From JASLDZ01 sp964235945 (GTDB lineage Bacteria > Pseudomonadota > Alphaproteobacteria > Caulobacterales > Caulobacteraceae): DNA of 64,000 nt. Below are positions 45,995-53,598 of this stretch, one piece after another. The notes under the pieces were generated by a model. That model made no database searches and was not told the origin of the DNA. It saw only the letters and a list, made by a program, of their open reading frames with translations. Both the position numbers and the translations under genes were made by a program. The stretch lies in NCBI GenBank assembly GCA_964235945.1, contig CAXSDV010000011.1, forward strand, positions 1 to 64,000, written 5' to 3'. Position 1 is the stretch's first letter; each line of letters opens with the position of its first letter.

Positions 45995-47025
45995 GGCGCT
46001 TCCTCCAGCACCCGTCGGCGCTGCTCGTCGCGCTGGGCGCGCACGCCTGCGCGGCGGTCGCGCAACCGCCGCCGCTGGCCCCCGTGCGCGCCCATAGCGT
46101 GCGCATCGTCGGCGCTCCGGTCGCCCTCGACCCGCACGACCCGGCGCGCACTCGGGTGGGCGAGCTGACCTGGGCGGGGGGGCTGGTGCTCTCCTCGCCC
46201 GACACGGCGAGCCTGGGCGGCCTGTCCGGGATCGACGTGGCGGCGGACGGCGCGGGCTTCCTCAGTCAGACGGACGAGGGCGGCCTGCTGCGCGGACGCC
46301 TGGTGTTCGACGCGGCCGGGCGGCTCGCGGGCGTGACGGGCGCCACGCTGGAGCGGCTGGTGGACGAGGCGGGCCGCCCCTACCAGCACAAGATCGACGC
46401 GGATGCGGAGGACGTGGCCCTGGTCCCGGGCGGCTACGCCGTCTCCTTCGAGCAGGACCACCGGGTCATGCGCTACCGCGACGGCGGCGGCCCGGGCGTA
46501 CGCCTGGCGGTGTCGCCGGACATGGCCGCGCGCGAACCCAACAGCGGCCTGGAGGCGCTGGCCTGGCGCGACGGCCGACTCTACCAGGGCGCGGAGGACG
46601 GGCGGGTCTGGCGTTGCGATCCCGTCGCGGCGGGATCGCCCTCCGCGCCGAAGGCCTGCGCGAGCGTCATGGCGACCAGCCCGTTCAAGGGCTTCAGCCT
46701 GACGGGGCTGGACGCGTGCGGCGACGGCTTCGTGGCGGTGTACCGGGCGGTGGACGTGCTGCACGGCTGGCGCGCGGTGGTGGCCTACCTGCAGCCCGCC
46801 TCGGCGGACGGCGGGGGGCCCTGGCGCGCGCGCAAGCTGGCCGAGCTCGACCGCCCGTTGACGCGCGACAACATGGAGGGGATCGCCGCCACGCCGCTCC
46901 CGGACGGGTCGGGATGGCGGCTGACGCTGGTGTCGGACGACAACTTCCAGCGCTTCCAGCGCACCCTGCTGATCGCCTTCGACTGGCGCGGGCCGGACGC
47001 GCCCTCCCCGAAGCCGGCCTCCTGA
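45991..47025 (+). CDS. Phytase-like secreted protein (esterase-like activity of phytase family)
   Basis: The 344-residue protein begins with a signal peptide (ALLVALGAHACAAVA, cleavage near AQP) and the beta-propeller-like phytase-esterase domain: LGGLSGIDVAADGAGFLSQTDEGGLLRG, DEAGRPYQHKIDADAEDVALVPGGYAVSFEQDHRVMRY, EPNSGLEALAWRDGRLYQGAEDG and LTRDNMEGIAATPLPDGSGWRLTLVSDDNF. Substrate is unknown. The start is TTG at 45991, overlapping the cobT stop by three bases, so the two are translationally coupled. Confidence 0.85.
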   Translation: MRRFLQHPSALLVALGAHACAAVAQPPPLAPVRAHSVRIVGAPVALDPHDPARTRVGELTWAGGLVLSSPDTASLGGLSGIDVAADGAGFLSQTDEGGLLRGRLVFDAAGRLAGVTGATLERLVDEAGRPYQHKIDADAEDVALVPGGYAVSFEQDHRVMRYRDGGGPGVRLAVSPDMAAREPNSGLEALAWRDGRLYQGAEDGRVWRCDPVAAGSPSAPKACASVMATSPFKGFSLTGLDACGDGFVAVYRAVDVLHGWRAVVAYLQPASADGGGPWRARKLAELDRPLTRDNMEGIAATPLPDGSGWRLTLVSDDNFQRFQRTLLIAFDWRGPDAPSPKPAS

Positions 47026-47030
47026 CGCGC

Positions 47031-47064
47031 GAAGGGCCCCGCCGGTCGCCCGGCGGGGCCCTTC
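47031..47064. terminator. Bidirectional hairpin between the phytase-like gene and rpmB
   Basis: A perfect 15-base stem (47031-47045 with 47050-47064) with a TCGC loop stands between two convergent genes. No T-run follows on either strand. Confidence 0.7.
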
Positions 47065-47085
47065 GTCACGATCGGCGCGCCTGGA

Positions 47086-47382
47086 TCAGGCCTGGGGCGC
47101 GGCGGCCAGCTTGAGCTTGACCTGGCGCTTGATCTTCAGCGCGCGCGGCGAGAGCACCTCGTCGCGGCTGTTCATCAGCACGGGGTCGAGCCCGCCCTTG
47201 AAGTCCAGGGTGCGCAGCGCCGCGTTGGTGATCTTCAGGCGGAAGGTCTGGCCCAGCGCGTCCGACTGCACGGCCACCTCGGCCAGCGACGGCAGGAAGC
47301 GGCGCTTGGTCTTGATGTTGGAATGGCTGACGTTGTGGCCGACCATGGGGCCCACGCCCGTGAGTTCGCAGCGGCGGGACAT
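47086..47382 (-). CDS. rpmB: 50S ribosomal protein L28
   Basis: The 98-residue protein has the L28 pattern MSRRCELTGVGPMVGHNVSHSNIKTKRRFLPSL and LKITNAALRTLDFKGGLD. It belongs to the large ribosomal subunit. An AGAGG ribosome site precedes the ATG. A single gene, convergent with the phytase-like gene across a strong hairpin. Confidence 0.99.
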   Translation of the reverse strand: MSRRCELTGVGPMVGHNVSHSNIKTKRRFLPSLAEVAVQSDALGQTFRLKITNAALRTLDFKGGLDPVLMNSRDEVLSPRALKIKRQVKLKLAAAPQA

Positions 47383-47581
47383 GACGGAAGACCTCTGGAC
47401 GACGCAATGGCGGGACGCGCGCGGCCGCGGGGCTCGCGCGTGGAAGTGGGGGCGTATATCCGCCCCCGTGCTCCCGGGTCAAGGTCGACGGGCGTCCGCC
47501 CGGTTCCGCAGGCCCGCGGCGTCGTCTATGTCCCGCCCTCCTGTTCCGCTAGAGCCCGTCGGTCGCTTCGAAAGCCCGCCC

Positions 47582-48031
47582 ATGACGCTCCGCGCCCTTC
47601 GTCCGCTCGCCGCCGCCGCCGTCCTGCTGGCGGCGGGCGTCGCCCACGCGCAGTCGGCCCGGCCCGTCCTGCCGGGCTGGTGGGAGTACACGAGCTCCAC
47701 CGCCGTCAGCGCCGCCAAGACCGACCGCCGCTGCGTGCGCCCCGACCAGATCGCCGCCTTCGTCTCCGGCCCGTCCAACGGCCATTACCGCTGCACCTAC
47801 CCCGTGAAGGAGCTGGGCGGCGGCCGGGCCCGCTTCGAGGGCGTGTGCGTCAGCAAGCACGGCGCGCGCTATCCCGTGCGCTGGGAGGGGACCTACACCC
47901 CCGAGAGCTTCGACCTGCACGGCACGGTTCGCCCGAACCTCGCCGGCCTGGAGATCCCGGTCTCGGCCACCATCGCCGCCCGCCGCCTCGCCGCCCAGTG
48001 CCCCGCCGCCCCGGCGCCCGCCCCCGGCTGA
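47582..48031 (+). CDS. DUF3617-family periplasmic protein
   Basis: The 149-residue protein has a signal peptide (LAAAAVLLAAGVAHA, cleavage before QSA) and a DUF3617 core: VLPGWWEYTSST, one conserved pair of cysteines (Cys in RRCVRPDQ and HYRCTYPVK, plus GVCVSKHG) and DLHGTVRPN. The family has no known role; members often lie near ribosomal or helicase genes only by chance. The ATG at 47582 is chosen from the signal peptide. Confidence 0.8.
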   Translation: MTLRALRPLAAAAVLLAAGVAHAQSARPVLPGWWEYTSSTAVSAAKTDRRCVRPDQIAAFVSGPSNGHYRCTYPVKELGGGRARFEGVCVSKHGARYPVRWEGTYTPESFDLHGTVRPNLAGLEIPVSATIAARRLAAQCPAAPAPAPG

Positions 48032-48168
48032 CGAGCCTTGTGGCCCCGCTGCGACTCGGCCACCATCCCTAGCCGTGAACGAACGGCCACTCGGCGGCCG
48101 TCGCCGATTCGGTGACGATTCGTTCCTCGCGTGTTCAGGCGCCGCGGGCCGCTCCGTCCGAGGGCCCC

Positions 48169-48210
48169 GCCCCGACCCCGACTTGCCCCGACCCCGACTT
48201 GCCCCGACTT
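48169..48210 (+). repeat. 16-base tandem repeat upstream of the SUV3-like helicase
   Basis: GCCCCGACCCCGACTT occurs twice head to tail (48169-48184 and 48185-48200), followed by the 10-base part GCCCCGACTT. It ends 23 bases before the helicase ATG, in the leader or promoter. The region just upstream also has two GATTC sites 11 bases apart (48106, 48117). Confidence 0.8.
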
Positions 48211-48233
48211 CGGGCGGTCCTTACTTCGCTGTC

Positions 48234-50942
48234 ATGGCCGATCGTACGGCCGGGGCGGCGCCGGCGCGGCTGGTGGCGGTCCTGGGCCCCACCAACACCG
48301 GCAAGACCCACTATGCGGTCGAGCGCATGCTGGGGCACGCCTCGGGCATGATCGGCCTGCCGCTGCGCCTGTTGGCGCGCGAGGTGTACGACCGCATCGT
48401 CAAGCTGCGCGGCGCCCGCGCCGTGGCGCTGATCACCGGCGAGGAGAAGATCGTCCCGCCGCGGGCGAGCTACTTCGTCTGCACGGTGGAGGCCATGCCG
48501 CTGGGCCGCGAGGTCGAGTTCCTGGCGGTGGACGAGATCCAGCTCTGCGCCGACCCCGCGCGCGGCCACGTGTTCACCCAGCGCCTGCTGCACGCGCGCG
48601 GCCGTCACGAAACCCTGTTGCTGGGGGCCTCCACCGCCGCGCCCCTGATCCGCCGCCTGTGCCCGGACGCGGAGTTCGTCACCCGCGAGCGCTTCTCGAC
48701 CCTGGCCTACGCCGGCTCCAAGAAGCTGACCCGCCTGCCCCGCCGCTCGGCGGTCGTCGCCTTCTCGGCGGAGAACGTTTACGCGATCGCCGAGCTGATC
48801 CGCCGCCAGAGGGGCGGGGCGGCGGTGGTGATGGGCTCGCTCAGCCCGCGCACGCGCAACGCCCAGGTGGCGCTCTACCAGTCGGGCGAGGTCGACTTCC
48901 TGGTGGCGACGGACGCCATCGGCATGGGCCTGAACATGGACGTCGACCACGTGGCCTTCGCGGGGCTGCGCAAGTTCGACGGCAAGCGCACCCGCTGGCT
49001 CACCGCCCAGGAGGTCGGCCAGATCGCCGGCCGCGCCGGGCGCTACACCAAGGACGGCACCTTCGGCGTGACGGGCGACGCGCCCGACATGGACGAGGAC
49101 CTGGTCGAGGCCATCCAGGAGCACCGCTTCCAGCCGCTGGAGGCGGCCGAGTGGCGCAACGCCCGGCTCGACTTCGACTCCCTCGCCGCCCTGCGCAAGA
49201 GCCTCGCCAAGCCGCCGCGCCAGGACGGGCTCAAGCTCGCGGAGGAGGCGGTGGACGAGACCACCCTGCGCCTGCTCTCGGGCGACCAGGAGATCGCGGA
49301 CGCCGCCCGGGGCATCCCCCGCCTGCGCCGGCTGTGGGAGGTCTGCCAGACCCCCGACTTCAGGAAGACCACGCTCGACGAACATGTGCGCCTCGCGCGC
49401 ACCATCTTCGAGCAGTTGACCTCCCGCGCGGGCCGGCTCTCCGACGACTGGATGGAGGACCACTACCGCGCGGTGGACAACACGGCGGGCGAGATCGACC
49501 TGCTCAGCCAGCGCCTGGCCGCCATCCGCACCCTGGCCTACGTCGCCGCCCGCCCCGACTGGCTGCGCGACCCCGGCCACTGGCAGGCGAAGACCCGCGC
49601 GCTGGAGGACCGCCTTTCCGACACGCTCCACGAGCGGTTGATGCAGCGCTTCATCGACCGGCGCACCTCCGCCCTGCTGCGCGGGCTCAACCTGCGCGAG
49701 GACGTGCTGGCGGGCGTCGGCCACGACGGCACGGTGACGGTGGAGGGCCACGACGTGGGCCGCTTGGTCGGCGTGCGCTTCGAGGCCGCCAAGGGGGCCA
49801 GCGCCCTGGAGGACCGCGCCCTGCGCCACGCCGCCGTGCGCGCGGTGGCGCCCCTGCTCCAGCGCCGGCTGGGCGAACTCGCCGCCTCGCCCGACGCGGA
49901 CTTCGCCCTGGGCGAGGACGGGGCGCTGGCCTGGCGCGGAGAACCCGCCGGGCGGCTCGCGGGCGGGCGGCCCTTCGCCCCCGTGGTCGACCTGCCGCGC
50001 GACCTGGGCGATAGCGGCCCGGGCCTGCACCACGCTTTCGAGCGCGCCGGGCGCCGGCTGGAGGCGTTCGTGGCCGCCCGATCGGGCGAAGCGCTGGCCC
50101 CGCTCAAGGCGCTGGAGGCGGCCATGGCCGCGGGCGCGCTCAAGGGATTGGCGCGCGGGATCGCCTACCGCCTGCTGGAGGCGGGCGGCGTGCTCGACCG
50201 CCGCGCGGTGGCCGCGGAGGTGGCGGGCCTCAGCCCCGGCGAGCGCCGCGCGCTCAAAAGTCTGGGCGTGCGCTTCGGCGCCTTCACCCTGTTCCCCCCC
50301 GCCCTGCTGACCCCCGAGGCGCGCGGCGTGCTGGTCCCCTTCGCCCGGCTGGAGCGTCCCGACTGGGCCCCGCCCGCCGACGCCGCGACGCCCCTGCCCG
50401 TTGACGCCCCTTCCCCCCGCGTGCTCGCCGCCTACGGCCTGCGCGCGGTGGCGGGCCAGACGGTCCCCGTGGAGCGGTTGGAGGCGCTGGACGCGGCGTT
50501 GCGGGCGCTCCCCGCCGAGCACGGGGCCGCGCGACTGACGGACGCGGCCGCCGCAGAACTCGGCTGGTCGCCCGCCGACGCCGCCCATGTGTTGAAGGCG
50601 CTGGGCTTCACGCGCGCGGGCAAGCCGGAGCCGGGGACCGGCGGCCTGTGGCGCAGGCGCGGCGCGGCGCGGCCCGAGCCCTCCGCGCAGGCCGCCGCAC
50701 CCCGCCCGATCGACCCGGCCTCGCCCTTCTCCGCCCTGGGCGCCCTGCGCTTCGCCGCGCCCGCCCCGGCCAAGCCCCGCCGCAAGCGCCGGCCCGCTCC
50801 CGCCCCGGCCCTCGCCGAGCCGCCCGCGGCGGCCGAGACGGAGGGGACGGACGCGCCCGAAACTCCTGCCGCCCCGCGCCGGCGGCGGTCGCGCCGTCCC
50901 CGCCGGGCGCGCGCCGACCTCCCGCCCCAGGCCGCCTCTTGA
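48234..50942 (+). CDS. SUV3-like (SUPV3L1 family) RNA/DNA helicase
   Basis: The 902-residue helicase has motif I VLGPTNTGKTHYAVERML, Ia PLRLLAREVYDRI, ITGEEKI, motif II FLAVDEIQLCADPARGHVFT, LLLGASTAAPLIRRL, motif V DFLVATDAIGMGLNMDVDHVAF and motif VI QIAGRAGRY, all close to mitochondrial SUV3. The C-terminal 150 residues are Ala/Pro-rich and end in a basic Arg/Lys tail (PRRRRSRRPRRAR). Bacterial members are unassigned but likely act in RNA decay or rRNA processing. The gene leads an operon with the S4 protein, with FdxA and CdnL following. The ATG at 48234 lies just before VAVLGPTNTGKT. Confidence 0.93.
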   Translation: MADRTAGAAPARLVAVLGPTNTGKTHYAVERMLGHASGMIGLPLRLLAREVYDRIVKLRGARAVALITGEEKIVPPRASYFVCTVEAMPLGREVEFLAVDEIQLCADPARGHVFTQRLLHARGRHETLLLGASTAAPLIRRLCPDAEFVTRERFSTLAYAGSKKLTRLPRRSAVVAFSAENVYAIAELIRRQRGGAAVVMGSLSPRTRNAQVALYQSGEVDFLVATDAIGMGLNMDVDHVAFAGLRKFDGKRTRWLTAQEVGQIAGRAGRYTKDGTFGVTGDAPDMDEDLVEAIQEHRFQPLEAAEWRNARLDFDSLAALRKSLAKPPRQDGLKLAEEAVDETTLRLLSGDQEIADAARGIPRLRRLWEVCQTPDFRKTTLDEHVRLARTIFEQLTSRAGRLSDDWMEDHYRAVDNTAGEIDLLSQRLAAIRTLAYVAARPDWLRDPGHWQAKTRALEDRLSDTLHERLMQRFIDRRTSALLRGLNLREDVLAGVGHDGTVTVEGHDVGRLVGVRFEAAKGASALEDRALRHAAVRAVAPLLQRRLGELAASPDADFALGEDGALAWRGEPAGRLAGGRPFAPVVDLPRDLGDSGPGLHHAFERAGRRLEAFVAARSGEALAPLKALEAAMAAGALKGLARGIAYRLLEAGGVLDRRAVAAEVAGLSPGERRALKSLGVRFGAFTLFPPALLTPEARGVLVPFARLERPDWAPPADAATPLPVDAPSPRVLAAYGLRAVAGQTVPVERLEALDAALRALPAEHGAARLTDAAAAELGWSPADAAHVLKALGFTRAGKPEPGTGGLWRRRGAARPEPSAQAAAPRPIDPASPFSALGALRFAAPAPAKPRRKRRPAPAPALAEPPAAAETEGTDAPETPAAPRRRRSRRPRRARADLPPQAAS

Positions 50943-51238
50943 GCGGGACGGACGACGGGGCGGTGCGCGTGGACGTGTGGCTCTGGCGCGCGCGCTTCTT
51001 CAAGACCCGCGCCGGGGCGGCCCGCTTCGTGGAGGAGGGCCGGGTGCGGCGCACGGGGCCGGCGGGCGAGGTGCGCCTGGACAAGGCCAGCCGCTGCGTG
51101 CGCCCGGGCGACGGCCTGGTGTTCGCCCTGGGCGGGCGGCTCACGGCGGTGCGGGTGGAGGCGCCCGGCGAGCGGCGCGGCCCGGCGGCGGAGGCGCGCG
51201 CGCTCTACACCGCGCTGGAGGCCGACGCCCGCGCTTGA
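50939..51238 (+). CDS. S4-domain RNA-binding protein (HslR-like)
   Basis: The 99-residue protein is an S4 domain: VRVDVWLWRARFFKTRAGAARFVEEGRVRRTG, then VRLDKASRCVRPGDGLVFALGGRLTAVRV. In E. coli HslR (Hsp15) recycles stalled 50S subunits with nascent chain. The proposed TTG at 50939 overlaps the helicase stop as TTGA; a GTG at 50963 is the alternative. Coupling with the SUV3 helicase suggests RNA or ribosome work for both. Confidence 0.88.
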   Translation: MSGTDDGAVRVDVWLWRARFFKTRAGAARFVEEGRVRRTGPAGEVRLDKASRCVRPGDGLVFALGGRLTAVRVEAPGERRGPAAEARALYTALEADARA

Positions 51239-51314
51239 CAGCGCCGCGCGCCGCTGGAATGTCCGGCGGCCCCGCGCCCTCCCCGGCGGGCCCGAGACCC
51301 TCCCGAGCTCCCCC

Positions 51315-51656
51315 ATGACCTACGTCGTCACCGACCCGTGCATCAAGTGCAAGTTCATGGACTGCGTGGAGGTGTGCCCGGTCGACTGCTTCTACGAGGG
51401 CGAGAACTTCCTCGCCATCAATCCGGACGAGTGCATCGACTGCGGCGTGTGCGAGCCCGAGTGCCCGGTGGACGCCATCAAGCCGGACACGGAGGACGAT
51501 CCGGACGGCAAGTGGCTGACGGTCAACACCCAGTACGCCAAGATCTGGCCCAACATCACCGTCAAGGGCACGCCGCCCGCCGATCGCGAGGACTTCGAGC
51601 GCGAGACGGGCAAGTTCGAGAAGTACTTCGATCCCGCGCCCGGCAAGGGGGCCTGA
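51315..51656 (+). CDS. fdxA: 7Fe ferredoxin FdxA
   Basis: The 113-residue ferredoxin starts MTYVVTDPCIKCKFMDCVEVCPVDCFYEG and has a second cluster motif CIDCGVCEPECPVDAI. The first motif has the altered cysteine spacing typical of [3Fe-4S]/[4Fe-4S] ferredoxins of this group. It is an electron carrier; partners are not visible here. It follows the S4 gene by 76 bases. The order helicase-S4-FdxA-CarD is conserved in alphaproteobacteria. Confidence 0.97.
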   Translation: MTYVVTDPCIKCKFMDCVEVCPVDCFYEGENFLAINPDECIDCGVCEPECPVDAIKPDTEDDPDGKWLTVNTQYAKIWPNITVKGTPPADREDFERETGKFEKYFDPAPGKGA

Positions 51657-51976
51657 GTCCCGCACCGGTCGCCGTCCGGCGGCGCCTGTTGAACCTGCGT
51701 TGACCTCGGGGGCTGATCGCTTCCCCCGGACGCTATTTTGTGGTAGATCCTTCCCGGCGGGAGGGATGACGCACGCGTGCGCCCTTCCCGTCGCTGAAAA
51801 CTCCGCCGCCCTCGCCGGCGCGCGACCGAGCTTGAAGGGTGATCTGAGATTCCTCCCAGATCGGCAGCACGCCACACGCCTCCCCGGGCGCGCGGGCGCA
51901 CCTTCCCCCACGGTCCACGCATCCCGGCGGCGGAGGTCGCGCGCCCGCGCGCATCTTGCCTGGAAGGACCCTGTCG
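51657..51976. other. Intergenic region between fdxA and cdnL
   Basis: These 320 bases hold no convincing gene. The leader of cdnL presumably starts here; GCTATTTT at 51732-51739 resembles a Caulobacter-type -10 (GCTA), but a matching -35 is weak. GGAAGGA at 51962-51968 is the cdnL ribosome site. No terminator with a U-run follows fdxA. Confidence 0.35.
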
Positions 51977-52480
51977 ATGACGAAGAGCGCTACGGATTTC
52001 AAGATCGGCGACAGCGTCGTCTATCCCGCCCACGGCGTGGGCTCGGTGGTGGGCGTCGAGACCCAGGAAGTCGCCGGCATGTCGCTCGAGGTCTACGTCA
52101 TCACCTTCTCCCACGAGAAGATGACCCTGCGGGTGCCCACCAAGAAGGCCAAGACCGCGGGCCTGCGCTCGCTCGCCGAGGGCAACGTCGTCTCCCAGGC
52201 CATGACCACGCTGAAAGGCCGCGCCCGGGTGAAGCGCACCATGTGGAGCCGCCGCGCCCAGGAATACGAGGCCAAGATCAACTCCGGCGACCTGATCTCC
52301 ATCGCCGAGGTGGTGCGCGACCTGCACCGCGCCGACGATCAGCCCGAGCAGTCCTACAGCGAGCGCCAGCTCTACGAATCGGCGCTGGACCGCATGGCCC
52401 GCGAGGTCGCCGCCATCGAGCGCATCGACAAGGACGGCGCCGTCGGCATGATCACCAAGTCCCTGGTCAAGGCCGCCTGA
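51977..52480 (+). CDS. cdnL: CarD/CdnL-family RNA polymerase-binding protein
   Basis: The 167-residue protein has the CarD_CdnL_TRCF N-terminal domain (FKIGDSVVYPAHGVGSVVGVE, TFSHEKMTLRVPTKKAKTAGLR) and the helical C-terminal domain (ARVKRTMWSRRAQEYEAKINSGDLISIAEVVRDLHR, SYSERQLYESALDRMAREVAAI). In Caulobacter CdnL binds RNA polymerase and stabilises open complexes at ribosomal and biosynthetic promoters. The ATG at 51977 has GGAAGGA at 8 bases. It ends 19 bases before the scaffold gap. Confidence 0.97.
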   Translation: MTKSATDFKIGDSVVYPAHGVGSVVGVETQEVAGMSLEVYVITFSHEKMTLRVPTKKAKTAGLRSLAEGNVVSQAMTTLKGRARVKRTMWSRRAQEYEAKINSGDLISIAEVVRDLHRADDQPEQSYSERQLYESALDRMAREVAAIERIDKDGAVGMITKSLVKAA

Positions 52481-52499
52481 GCCCGTGCGGGGCGGGGCG

Positions 52500-52599
52500 N
52501 NNNNNNNNNNNNNNNNNNNNNNNNNNNNNNNNNNNNNNNNNNNNNNNNNNNNNNNNNNNNNNNNNNNNNNNNNNNNNNNNNNNNNNNNNNNNNNNNNNN
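52500..52599. other. Scaffold gap of 100 N
   Basis: Exactly 100 N, a placeholder of unknown real size, just after cdnL. Any gene next to cdnL on its 3' side is missing. Confidence 0.99.
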
Positions 52600-52627
52600 G
52601 GTCGCCCACGCCGCCGGACGTGGCGCG

Positions 52628-53392
52628 CTAGTCCTTCAGCACCTCCACCGCCTCCGGGTGGTCCACGGTGAGCACGCGGTCGTGGGCGGGGCCGCGCACG
52701 CGCACCATGCGGCCCTGCAGGGCGTGCAGGTCCAGCCCCGCGGCGGCGAAGTCGCGTCGCGCCGAGCGGGGCACGGACACCGCCGCCAAGCCGCGCCAGT
52801 CGCGGCCGAAGTCGAGCCAGGTCCTGCCGCCGGCGTCCGCCACCCGCGCCACCCGGCCCTCCACGATCTGCAGCCCCACCTCGTTCCAGCCGAGCTCGTC
52901 CGGCAGGCGCACGCCGTAGCCGGGCGCCGCCCACAGTCCCCGGCGGGCGGCGCGGGCGGCGGCCTCGTGGGCGAGGAGGTCGCCGGCCAGCGACCGGTCG
53001 TCCGTCCAGGTGCGCACCCGCACCGCGCCCGCGTCGAGCAACGCCGCCTCCAGCCAGGCGCGCGAGCCCGACAGCCGCACCTGGGCGAGCTCGGCCCCCG
53101 TCCCGTCGTCGCGCGCGCCGCCCCAGAGCAGGTCCACCGCCCGGCCCCGCGCCAGCGCGTCCAACGCCTCGCGCGAAGCCTCGCCCTCAGGCGCGGGCGC
53201 GGCGGGCGCCTCCACCCCCGACAAGCGCACGCGCGTTCCGCCCTCCAGCAACAACAGGTCGCCGGACAGCGCCCGCACCGCACGGCCGTGGGGCCCCTGC
53301 GCCAAGGCGTCCAAGCGCGCCGACTCGCCGCAGCCGGCCAGCACCGCGCACAGGAGCGCCAGGACTCCTGCGCCGCACCGACCTCCCGCCAC
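52628..53392 (-). CDS. Thermonuclease-like lipoprotein
   Basis: The protein (254 residues from the GTG at 53392) has a lipobox (LLCAVLAGC), then an SNase-like domain (RAVRALSGDLLLLEGGTRVRLSGVEAP, EALDALARGRAVDLLWGG, SGSRAWLEAALLDAGAVRVRTW, LAHEAAARAARRGLWA), then an OB-like end (QIVEGRVARVADAGGRTWLDFGRDWRGLAA). The key catalytic Arg/Glu residues of staphylococcal nuclease cannot be matched with confidence, so activity is open. The GTG at 53392 is chosen because GGGAGGAGGGG stands just before it; a longer frame starts at 53467. The end is close to the gap but intact. Confidence 0.8.
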   Translation of the reverse strand: MAGGRCGAGVLALLCAVLAGCGESARLDALAQGPHGRAVRALSGDLLLLEGGTRVRLSGVEAPAAPAPEGEASREALDALARGRAVDLLWGGARDDGTGAELAQVRLSGSRAWLEAALLDAGAVRVRTWTDDRSLAGDLLAHEAAARAARRGLWAAPGYGVRLPDELGWNEVGLQIVEGRVARVADAGGRTWLDFGRDWRGLAAVSVPRSARRDFAAAGLDLHALQGRMVRVRGPAHDRVLTVDHPEAVEVLKD

Positions 53393-53484
53393 GCGCCCCT
53401 CCTCCCTCGGCTCCGCATCCGCGCCCCGCGACCGCTCCACGCGGCTGGAGGCGCCCGCCCGCTCCATGCTAGGACGCCGCCGAC

Positions 53485-53561
53485 GGCCCGGTAGCTCAGC
53501 AGGATAGAGCAGCGCTTTCCTAAAGCGGAGGTCAGGGGTTCGAATCCCTTCCGGGCCGCCA
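53485..53561 (+). tRNA. tRNA-Arg (anticodon CCU)
   Basis: A 77-base cloverleaf: acceptor GGCCCGG/CCGGGCC, D-stem GCTC/GAGC, anticodon loop TTCCTAA with anticodon CCT (reads AGG), T-stem AGGGG/CCCTT around TTCGAAT, discriminator G and encoded CCA. The outermost anticodon pair is a G-G mismatch. It lies 92 bases upstream of the divergent thermonuclease-like gene. Confidence 0.95.
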
Positions 53562-53598
53562 ACACCCCGTCGGGTGGTCGTCGACGAGGGCGCGCGCG

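Noticed and set aside
52467..52934. Open frames running through the N gaps
   Set aside because: They only appear open because N cannot form stops; they carry no evidence of coding.
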